From: Micavibrio aeruginosavorus
GTDB taxonomy: Bacteria > Pseudomonadota > Alphaproteobacteria > UBA9219
DNA length: 15,324 nucleotides
Assembly: GCA_020720905.1 (NCBI GenBank)
Contig: DYNT01000007.1
Location: 3,822-19,145, forward strand
Reading direction: 5' to 3'
Both the position numbers and the translations under genes were made by a program. Each line of letters starts with the position of its first letter. Positions within the stretch are counted from its first letter, which is position 1. The notes under the pieces are model-generated. The model saw only the letters and a list, made by a program, of their open reading frames with translations, did not search any database and had not been told where the DNA came from. Below are positions 7,047 to 15,324 of this stretch, piece by piece.

Positions 7047-7423
7047 CAGTACATGGGTTTAAAGATTTGGATGTATGGAAAAAGTCCATGGCGTTGGTAA
7101 CAAGAATCTATCTGTTAACCAAGAGCCTGCCGAAAGATGAGATGTATGGTCTGACGAGTCAGATGCGCCGCGCAGCTGTTTCGATACCTTCCAACATTGC
7201 AGAAGGAAGAGGAAAGCGGAGTACAAAGGATTTTCTTCGTTATCTGAATATAGCCTATGGTTCTTCTGCCGAGTTGGAAACACAAATGCTTATAGCCGAG
7301 AATCTGGGGTATATTGATGCAAAAAACGCGCAGCCAATTCAGGATCAAATTGCTGAAGTTAATAGGATGCTGAATGGAATGATGCAGGGCTTAGAGAAAA
7401 AATTGATCCCCCCTAAATGCTAA
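7043..7423 (+). CDS. Four-helix-bundle protein (S23/IVS-encoded type)
   Basis: This 126-residue protein has all hallmarks of the four-helix-bundle family first seen as the product of 23S rRNA intervening sequences. FKDLDVWKKSMALV is at the start, LTSQMRRAAVSIPSNIAEGRGKRS is in the middle (residues 37-60), and FLRYLNIAYGSSAELETQMLIAENLGYI follows (64-91). Length is normal for the family, which is thought to form pentameric nucleic-acid-binding bundles; the Avd protein of diversity-generating retroelements is a relative. The true function is unknown. The start ATG (7043) overlaps the carA stop as ATGA. GGGAAGGG lies about 6 nt upstream, so translation is probably coupled to carA. Codon and base use are more AT-rich than in carA and carB. 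No reverse transcriptase is nearby, so this is not a retroelement. Confidence 0.93.
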   Translation: MTVHGFKDLDVWKKSMALVTRIYLLTKSLPKDEMYGLTSQMRRAAVSIPSNIAEGRGKRSTKDFLRYLNIAYGSSAELETQMLIAENLGYIDAKNAQPIQDQIAEVNRMLNGMMQGLEKKLIPPKC

Positions 7424-7442
7424 ATGCCAGATGCTAAATGCT
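7411..7442 (-). repeat. Right terminal inverted repeat of the four-helix-bundle element
   Basis: Read on the minus strand the units are AGCATTT, AGCATCT, GGCATTT, AGCATTT, then AGGG. The arm contains the stop codon of the four-helix-bundle gene (7421-7423) and lies just upstream of the carB ribosome binding site. Confidence 0.9.
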
Positions 7443-7463
7443 GATTGCCGAATGCTGAATGCC
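7443..7463 (+). repeat. Three degenerate heptamers beyond the right end of the element
   Basis: GATTGCC, GAATGCT and GAATGCC continue the 7-bp periodicity of the right arm outward, but no counterpart exists outside the left arm. They may be relics of expansion, an older insertion or a longer right end. They end four bases before the AGGAGA ribosome binding site of carB (7468-7473). Confidence 0.6.
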
Positions 7464-7477
7464 CTTTAGGAGAGAAA

Positions 7478-10909
<3,432 letters not shown>

Positions 10910-10919
10910 CGATTCGGAA

Positions 10920-10979
10920 AAACGCGTCTTCTCTTGCTGCCATCGGGTGACAAGAGGGGGAGGCGTGTTTTGCTTTTTT
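10920..10979 (+). terminator. Probable intrinsic terminator after carB
   Basis: An imperfect stem pairs CTTCTCTTG on the left (to 10936) with CAAGAGGGGG on the right (from 10951). The stem continues as ACGCG against GCGT (10965-10968 side), with one or two mismatches. GTTTTGCTTTTTT follows. It would end the carA-carB transcript before greA. The stem is interrupted, so termination may be partial. Confidence 0.55.
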
Positions 10980-11008
10980 AACCCCCTTGTGAAAGGTGAG
11001 GGTCAGCG

Positions 11009-11485
11009 ATGACAGACAAAGTTCCCATGACGGCGCAGGGCTATCAGCGTATTGAAGAAGAATTGAAGCACCTGAAGAATGTTGAGCGTCACGCCATTAT
11101 CAAGGCGATTGCCGAGGCGCGTGAACACGGCGATCTTAAAGAAAATGCTGAATACCATGCTGCGCGTGAACGCCAAAGCTTTGTGGAAGGCCGCATCCAA
11201 GACCTTGATGACAAGATTGGCCGCGCAGAAATCATCGATGTTTCTAAATTATCGGGCACGACAGTGCTGTTCGGCGCAACGGTTGTTGTGATCGATGAAG
11301 ATACGGAAGACGAAATGACCTATCAGATTGTCGGGGATGAAGAGTCCGATATTAAAAAAGGCTTTCTCTCCATCTCCTCACCGTTGGCACGCGCCTTGAT
11401 TGGCAAAGACATGGGGGAGAGCGTCGAAGTCAACACTCCTAAGGGCCTTAAAACCTATGAGATTGTCAAAGTTCTGTTTAGGTAG
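11009..11485 (+). CDS. greA: Transcription elongation factor GreA
   Basis: GreA enters the secondary channel of RNA polymerase and stimulates cleavage of backtracked transcripts. The 158 residues are of standard length. The N-terminal coiled-coil hairpin ends in the acidic tip HGDLKENAEYHAARE, where D42 and E45 correspond to the catalytic acidic residues of E. coli GreA. The C-terminal FKBP-like domain is also complete (TVLFGATVVVIDED, YQIVGDEESDIKKGFLSISSPLARALIGK). A GTGAGGG site precedes the ATG. It follows carB by 99 bp, an order common in alphaproteobacteria, and is 11 bp before the DedA gene. Confidence 0.97.
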   Translation: MTDKVPMTAQGYQRIEEELKHLKNVERHAIIKAIAEAREHGDLKENAEYHAARERQSFVEGRIQDLDDKIGRAEIIDVSKLSGTTVLFGATVVVIDEDTEDEMTYQIVGDEESDIKKGFLSISSPLARALIGKDMGESVEVNTPKGLKTYEIVKVLFR

Positions 11486-11496
11486 GGTTTTTCTGA

Positions 11497-12117
11497 ATGA
11501 ACCACATCCTTGATTTGATACGCGAGCAGGGCAATCTGTTTTATCTGTTCACGCTTATCTGGACAGCGCTGGAGGGGGAAACCTTTGTCATTTTCGCTGG
11601 CCTTGCGGCCAGTCATGACCTTCTGGATATACGCCTCTTGTTTTTGGCGGCAGCACTGGGAAGCCTCATCGGCGATCAAGTGATGTTTTTTATCGGGCGT
11701 TATTATGGATGGCGGGTTGTGGCGCGCTTTCCCAAGCTTCAGCCCAAGCTGAACAAGATTCTCTGTATCCTTGAGAAATTCTCCGTTTCTTTTATCCTCT
11801 CCTATCGCTTTATGTACGGCGTGCGGAATATCAGCGCCCTTGCGGTCGGGATGAGCCATCTGTCGTGGAGGCGTTTCTTTGTGCTGAACGCTTTGGCATC
11901 AACCCTGTGGTCGCTTGTGTTCTGCGGCGGCGGGTATCTGTTTGGCGATATGATGCAGCGTATGGGACTGGGCGATGAGGATTCCGTCCATTCTGAGGTG
12001 CGCGGCTTTATGATCGCGTGCCTGATCGTTTTTGTTCTTATTGTTGGGGCTCGTATTTTTTATGTGCGCCGCCAAATGCAAAAAGAAAAAAGGGACGAAA
12101 TAACCCCCACGCCTTGA
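11497..12117 (+). CDS. DedA family (SNARE-associated type) membrane protein
   Basis: This 206-residue inner-membrane protein is probably a member of the DedA superfamily, several of which flip or transport lipids such as undecaprenyl phosphate or phosphatidylethanolamine. Hydrophobic segments lie at about residues 14-38, 46-68, 95-118, 126-149 and 170-190. Family landmarks are the acidic residues E26/E28 in an early half-membrane segment followed by AGLAA, GSLIGDQVMFFIGRYYGWR (49-73) and the RFMYGVRNISALAVGMSHLSWRRFFVLN stretch (104-131) with the conserved Arg and Gly. A charged tail (RRQMQKEKRDE) faces the cytoplasm. The ribosome binding site is weak. The 11-bp gap to greA suggests co-transcription. 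The substrate is unknown. Confidence 0.85.
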   Translation: MNHILDLIREQGNLFYLFTLIWTALEGETFVIFAGLAASHDLLDIRLLFLAAALGSLIGDQVMFFIGRYYGWRVVARFPKLQPKLNKILCILEKFSVSFILSYRFMYGVRNISALAVGMSHLSWRRFFVLNALASTLWSLVFCGGGYLFGDMMQRMGLGDEDSVHSEVRGFMIACLIVFVLIVGARIFYVRRQMQKEKRDEITPTP

Positions 12118-12178
12118 TAGAAGGCCTGTCTCAACCCGAATAATGGGTATAAAAAAACAAAACAGGAATTAATTGTTA

Positions 12179-12367
12179 TCAATGCGTTAGCAAAAAAACA
12201 TCGATTCTCAGCCCCAAGAGCGTGGGATAGTGCCTCTCGGTCGCCTTCAGCTCAAAGTTAATGCCGTAACCCTTTGAAATAGAACGAAACTGACCCGAAT
12301 CGGGGATGTTGCTAACCCCTTGATTTATAACACTTTTGTAAACTTTGCCCGATTTTGGATCGCCCAT
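12179..12367 (-). CDS. Doubtful short ORF or gene remnant
   Basis: A 62-residue frame starts at the ATG at 12367, with a TTG two codons upstream at 12373. It reads GDPKSGKVYKSVINQGVSN, then PDSGQFRSISKGYGINFELKA, then ERHYPTLLGLRIDVFLLTH. The composition looks protein-like and includes alternating beta-strand-type residues near the end. There is no convincing Shine-Dalgarno sequence and no family I recognise. It may be a small orphan gene, a decayed gene fragment or chance. The AT-rich surroundings would fit acquired or decaying DNA. Confidence 0.25.
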   Translation of the reverse strand: MGDPKSGKVYKSVINQGVSNIPDSGQFRSISKGYGINFELKATERHYPTLLGLRIDVFLLTH

Positions 12368-12391
12368 ACCCAAAATAGTTCAAGAGGGGTA

Positions 12392-12397
12392 TATAAT
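12392..12397 (+). promoter_or_regulatory. Possible -10 hexamer for acpP
   Basis: TATAAT in GGTATATAATAAAT is a perfect sigma-70 -10 match in an AT-rich spacer upstream of acpP. The base run about 17 nt upstream (CCCAAA) is a poor -35, and the leader would be about 170 nt. The assignment is weak. Confidence 0.25.
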
Positions 12398-12574
12398 AAA
12401 TTTTTTTTGTACACTTTCGCGTTAATTTTCTGGACAGCCGGATCATCACGGCATAGAGAAAGAGCCTCCTGCGTAAGGGCGAATCTTTTTCTGGCATGTT
12501 AGGCTGTGCTTTGGCATGTTTGTGGTTCCCGTCCCTTGCCGTCGTTTTATCAACAAAAGAAGGTTGAACAGATC

Positions 12575-12814
12575 ATGAGTGATATTGCAGAACGCGTGAA
12601 GAAGATTGTCATCGAACATTTGGGCGTCGATGCGGCCAAAGTCACGGACAATGCCAGCTTCATCGATGATCTGGGCGCTGACAGCTTGGATACCGTTGAG
12701 CTTGTTATGGCCTTTGAAGAAGAGTTCGGTGTTGAGATCCCCGATGATGCCACGGAGAAGATCGTGACCGTCAAGGATGTGGTCGAGTTCATCAATCAGA
12801 AAAAAGTCGATTAA
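12575..12814 (+). CDS. acpP: Acyl carrier protein
   Basis: This 79-residue acidic protein carries growing acyl chains in type II fatty acid synthesis. The phosphopantetheine attachment motif DDLGADSLDTVELVMAFEEEFG is complete, with the modified Ser at position 37. Helix I (VKKIVIEHLGVDAAKV) and the C-terminal VKDVVEFINQK also match. The start is the ATG at 12575, preceded by a GAAGG-type site. It is 36 bp upstream of fabF, the classic acpP-fabF pair. The fabD and fabG genes often found before it are absent here and replaced by the AT-rich gap, so acpP probably has its own promoter. Confidence 0.97.
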   Translation: MSDIAERVKKIVIEHLGVDAAKVTDNASFIDDLGADSLDTVELVMAFEEEFGVEIPDDATEKIVTVKDVVEFINQKKVD

Positions 12815-12850
12815 GTCGATTTTCTGCCCTGCCGTAGGACAGTGAAAAAC

Positions 12851-14110
12851 ATGAGACGAGTCGTCGTAACAGGTCTTGGGATGCTTTCGCCGCTTGGCGT
12901 TGGTGTGGATATCAATTGGTCTCGCTTGATTGCGGGGCAATCGGGTATCGGCAAAATCACAAGCTTTGACACAGCGGATTTGCCCAGCCAAGTGGCGGGG
13001 CAGGTTCCGCGTGGCGATGCGGCGGATCAGTTTAATCCCGATCGCTTTATTGAGCCGAAGGACCAGAAGAAAATGGATATCTTTATCCATTTTGCGATGG
13101 CGGCGGCTGATGAGGCGATGGCGGATTCTGGCTATGTTCCCGAAAACGACGAAGCGCGGGAACGCGCGGGCGTTCTTATCGGGTCTGGTATCGGCGGGCT
13201 GAATGAGATTTATGAGACATCGCTTGTCTTAAAGGAAAAGGGAGCGCGGCGCGTGTCACCCTTTTTTATTCCTCGCAGCTTGATCAATCTGGCCTCGGGG
13301 CAAGTTTCCATTAAGCACGGCTTGCGTGGCCCCAACCATTCCGTCGTAACGGCGTGTGCGACGGGTTCGCACTCTATCGGTGATGCGGCGCGGTTTATCG
13401 CGATGGGCGATGCCGATGTTATGGTGGCGGGCGGGGCTGAGGCTGCTGTTTGCCGTATCGGCATGGCGGGCTTTTGCGCTATGCGGGCTTTGTCCACATC
13501 TTATAACGATACGCCAGACAAGGCCTCACGCCCGTATGATACGGGGCGCGATGGCTTCATAATGGGCGAGGGCGCGGGCGTTGTCGTATTAGAAGAGTAT
13601 GAACACGCCAAAAAGCGCGGTGCGAAGATTTATGGCGAAGTCATTGGCTATGGCCTTTCGGGCGATGCCTATCACATGTCGGCGCCTGCCGAAGACGGCA
13701 ATGGCGGTTATCGTGCGATGAAGGCCGCTGTGGCGCGCGCGGGGATCACGCCCGACCAAATCGATTATATCAACGCGCATGGCACATCAACGCCGCTGGG
13801 CGATGAGATTGAAGTGCGGGCGGTTAAGCGCCTCCTTGGCTCTGCGGTGGATCAAGCGACGATGTCGTCCACCAAGTCCGCCATTGGCCATTTGCTGGGC
13901 GCGGCGGGCGCGGTTGAGGCGATCTATTGCCTGAAGGCGATGCAAAGCGGCATCGTACCGCCGACGCTGAATCTGAAAAATTGTTCCGAAGCGTGCGAGG
14001 GCATCGACCTTGTTCCCCTTAAGGCCAAAGAAAAGACGATGAATATCGTTCTCTCCAATTCTTTTGGTTTTGGCGGAACCAACGCAAGCTTGATCTTCCG
14101 TCGGGTTTAA
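12851..14110 (+). CDS. fabF: 3-oxoacyl-[acyl-carrier-protein] synthase II
   Basis: FabF condenses malonyl-ACP with acyl-ACP to extend fatty acids, including the step that sets temperature-dependent unsaturation in many bacteria. The 419 residues are of normal length. The catalytic triad is complete: C169 in VVTACATGSHS, H310 in NAHGTSTPLGD and H347 in KSAIGHLLGAAG. The C-terminal NSFGFGGTNAS gating loop (403-413) is present. I chose ATG 12851 (MRRVVVTGLGM) over GTG 12842 because the GGAC-type site is then better spaced and the family N-terminus fits. It lies just behind acpP, in an operon with it. Confidence 0.97.
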   Translation: MRRVVVTGLGMLSPLGVGVDINWSRLIAGQSGIGKITSFDTADLPSQVAGQVPRGDAADQFNPDRFIEPKDQKKMDIFIHFAMAAADEAMADSGYVPENDEARERAGVLIGSGIGGLNEIYETSLVLKEKGARRVSPFFIPRSLINLASGQVSIKHGLRGPNHSVVTACATGSHSIGDAARFIAMGDADVMVAGGAEAAVCRIGMAGFCAMRALSTSYNDTPDKASRPYDTGRDGFIMGEGAGVVVLEEYEHAKKRGAKIYGEVIGYGLSGDAYHMSAPAEDGNGGYRAMKAAVARAGITPDQIDYINAHGTSTPLGDEIEVRAVKRLLGSAVDQATMSSTKSAIGHLLGAAGAVEAIYCLKAMQSGIVPPTLNLKNCSEACEGIDLVPLKAKEKTMNIVLSNSFGFGGTNASLIFRRV

Positions 14111-14230
14111 GCACCCCCCTCGTTTTTTCCGTTTTTCATGATTGCTGCCTTTCCCTAATCATGCCACAATTTGGTCGTTAGATTCGCATCACGGAATTAT
14201 CCGGTTTGTCTTAAAAGGAAGGGATACCCT

Positions 14231-15109
14231 ATGTCTAAAATGCTTCGTATGGCCGCGTTGGCTTTGGCTCTTGGCGCTGTGGCGCTGCCTGTTGTTGCAG
14301 CGGATAAAGCGCCTGTCTCTGGCGATGATCCGGTTGTTGCGCGTGTCAATGGCGACGCCATCACGCGTTCAGAAATCGTGCGCGAACTGCAAGGGTTGGG
14401 CTCTCAGGCGGCGCAGATGCCTCCCCAAGTCCTTTATCCTCAGCTTCTTGAAAAGGCGATTGTGACCAAGCTGATTTCCAAGAAGGGCTATGACGACAAA
14501 TTGCAAAATGACAAGGAAGTCGAGGAGCGCGTCAAGGATGCCGAAGCGCAGATTGTGGCTGACGTTTATGTGCGCAAGGCTGTTGCGCCCAAGATTACCG
14601 ATGACAAGGTTAAGGCTCGTTATGATGAGCTGTCGGCCAAGTTTAAACCAGAAGATGAAGTGCGTGCGCGTCATATTTTGGTGCCAACCGAAGCCGAAGC
14701 CGAGGCTCTTTTGAAGCAGATTAAGGATGGCGCTGATTTTGCCAAGCTTGCTACTGAAAAATCGAAGGACTCTGGCTCGGCCAAGCAGGGCGGCGATCTT
14801 GGCTATTTCCCGCGCACAGCGATGGTCAAGCCGTTTGCTGAGGCTGCTTTTGCCATGAAGGTTGGCGACCTTAGCGAAAAGCCCGTTAAGACGGATTTTG
14901 GCTATCACGTCATTAAATTGGAAGACCGCCGCAAATCTTCTCCTCCACCTTTGGCTGAGGTGAAGGATCAGATCATGAACCAAGTCGGTCAGGAACTGGT
15001 CAGCCAGCTTGTCAAGGATATGCAGGCCAAAGCCAAGGTTGAGCGCTTTAACTTTGACGGCACGCCGCTGAAGGAAAAAGCGCCTGCGAAGAAAGAAGAA
15101 AAGAAATAA
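14231..15109 (+). CDS. Secreted parvulin-type peptidyl-prolyl cis-trans isomerase
   Basis: This PrsA/SurA-like folding factor isomerises proline bonds of exported proteins in the periplasm. The 292 residues begin with a Sec signal peptide (MLRMAALALALGAVALPVVA-AD, cleavage near residue 23). An N-terminal SurA_N-like helical region follows (VVARVNGDAITRSEIVRELQGL). The rotamase domain covers about residues 142-232: VRARHILVPTEAEAEALLKQI, GGDLGYFPRTAMVKPFAEAAF and KTDFGYHVIKLEDRR. The C-terminus is Lys/Glu-rich and probably disordered. AAGGAAGG precedes the ATG. No lipobox is visible, so it is probably soluble or bound to the membrane by its partner. It has its own strong terminator and is likely monocistronic; the promoter was not identified with confidence. 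Confidence 0.9.
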   Translation: MSKMLRMAALALALGAVALPVVAADKAPVSGDDPVVARVNGDAITRSEIVRELQGLGSQAAQMPPQVLYPQLLEKAIVTKLISKKGYDDKLQNDKEVEERVKDAEAQIVADVYVRKAVAPKITDDKVKARYDELSAKFKPEDEVRARHILVPTEAEAEALLKQIKDGADFAKLATEKSKDSGSAKQGGDLGYFPRTAMVKPFAEAAFAMKVGDLSEKPVKTDFGYHVIKLEDRRKSSPPPLAEVKDQIMNQVGQELVSQLVKDMQAKAKVERFNFDGTPLKEKAPAKKEEKK

Positions 15110-15131
15110 GCTTTCTTTTCTTGCCCTCAAG

Positions 15132-15164
15132 AAAAAGCCCGATGGAAACATCGGGCTTTTTTGT
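15132..15164 (+). terminator. Strong intrinsic terminator with GAAA loop
   Basis: AAAAAGCCCGATG (15132-15144) pairs perfectly with CATCGGGCTTTTT (15149-15161) around a GAAA tetraloop, and the U-run follows directly. It ends the isomerase transcript. The A-run on the left gives possible activity in the reverse direction too. Confidence 0.93.
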
Positions 15165-15166
15165 TG

Positions 15167-15222
15167 CCCCCTCTCGTCATCCCGCTCTACGCGGGACTTC
15201 GTGCGGGATGACGGAGAAGGGG
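15167..15222. repeat. Dispersed-type palindromic repeat (CGTCATCCCGC ends)
   Basis: CGTCATCCCGC (15175-15185) and GCGGGATGACG (15203-15213) are perfect inverted repeats. They extend outward with near matches (CCCCCTCT against GGAGAAGGGG), and CGCGGGA sits in the loop. GTCATCCCGC-type palindromes are common intergenic repeats in alphaproteobacteria. Another, half copy may lie at 1814-1846. Confidence 0.75.
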
Positions 15223-15324
15223 ATAGAAGAAAATCCCGTTAAGGCGCTATGAGTCAATGCATCGGGCGGTTGGTATAGTCCGTCCGCTTGAAAACCCGAA
15301 AAATTTTTCCCCGCCAAACCGCAT

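Larger units (their letters stand above)
7000..7442 (+). mobile_element. 443-bp IVS-like element carrying a four-helix-bundle gene, at the carA/carB junction
   Basis: 32-bp terminal inverted repeats (7000-7031 and 7411-7442) are identical at 31 of 32 positions. They enclose one gene of the S23/four-helix-bundle family. Each end is four 7-bp units followed by an inner AGGG. Proteins of this family are known from intervening sequences in 23S rRNA genes of Leptospira and other bacteria; here the host site is a protein-coding operon. The left arm encodes the last residues of CarA and the right arm encodes the last residues of the four-helix protein (PPKC). The inside is visibly more AT-rich than carA and carB, which suggests acquisition. 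No transposase is present and no convincing target duplication is visible. Mobility is inferred from the structure and from the second copy. Confidence 0.75.
12118..12574. other. 457-bp AT-rich intergenic region
   Basis: This is the longest stretch without a secure gene. It is more AT-rich than the flanks, with runs of A (12152-12158, 12191-12197) and T (12401-12408). It holds a protein-like minus-strand ORF (12179-12367) and a TATAAT hexamer (12392-12397). It must contain the acpP promoter and leader. No tRNA, riboswitch or strong terminator hairpin was recognised. Confidence 0.6.

Noticed and set aside
7043..7423. Diversity-generating retroelement with an Avd-like four-helix protein
   Set aside because: There is no reverse transcriptase, template repeat or variable-repeat gene anywhere in the window, and the gene fits the S23/IVS type with its own inverted ends.
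7000..7442. Insertion sequence with a target-site duplication
   Set aside because: No transposase is encoded, and the flanks share at most a GA dinucleotide, which is not evidence of a duplication.
6354..7463. CRISPR-like array because of short regular repeats
   Set aside because: The units are 7 bp and contiguous, without spacers, and they form the arms of inverted repeats. No cas genes are present.
15223..15324. Start of a further gene at the window end
   Set aside because: Only short frames are visible, such as a nine-codon frame from the ATG at 15250. No ribosome site or recognisable protein start can be supported.

Overview
The window looks like an ordinary alphaproteobacterial chromosome segment. 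It carries core metabolism and housekeeping genes, moderately high GC, a carAB then greA order, an acpP-fabF pair, and recX and gloB homologues of alphaproteobacterial type. The family or genus cannot be fixed from the sequence alone. No rRNA, tRNA, CRISPR array or prophage was seen.

Layout. Positions 1-1127 hold three small cell-envelope genes in tandem on the plus strand: the 3' end of a His/Arg-rich protein, a 164-aa secreted protein and a 132-aa lipoprotein. recX (1199-1804) converges with gloB (1847-2632, minus), which is divergent from a SAM-methyltransferase-like gene (2690-3457). Next comes an aromatic amino acid pair: an AroQ-type chorismate mutase fused to a degenerate prephenate-dehydratase-like domain (3516-4418), and prephenate/arogenate dehydrogenase (4436-5200). 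yqeY (minus, 5212-5670) is divergent from carA (5772-7046) and carB (7478-10909). greA (11009-11485) and a DedA-family membrane protein gene (11497-12117) follow. A 457-bp AT-rich gap (12118-12574) precedes acpP (12575-12814) and fabF (12851-14110). A secreted parvulin-type peptidyl-prolyl isomerase (14231-15109) closes the coding part, with a strong intrinsic terminator and a palindromic repeat behind it.

The unusual part is the carA-carB locus, which has been invaded three times without breaking the reading frames. (1) A 91-bp element with 32-bp inverted repeats lies inside carA (6354-6444) and is translated as about 30 extra residues in the linker between the two CarA domains. (2) A 443-bp element with the same kind of 32-bp ends (7000-7442; arms identical at 31 of 32 positions) lies at the carA/carB junction. 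It carries a four-helix-bundle (S23/IVS-type) gene whose ATG overlaps the carA stop codon, and it supplies the last 14 residues of CarA. (3) An unrelated 122-bp nested palindrome with perfect 19-bp ends (9161-9282) lies in frame in the linker between the two halves of CarB. Elements 1 and 2 look like a non-autonomous and a gene-carrying member of one family. Their ends are built from heptanucleotide units close to AGCATTT and finish in AGGG. This family is the best candidate for an underdescribed system here.

Functionally, carA and carB make carbamoyl phosphate for pyrimidines and arginine. The chorismate mutase and TyrA proteins feed phenylalanine/tyrosine synthesis. acpP and fabF belong to type II fatty acid synthesis. 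The other genes are housekeeping or envelope genes with no obvious joint role.
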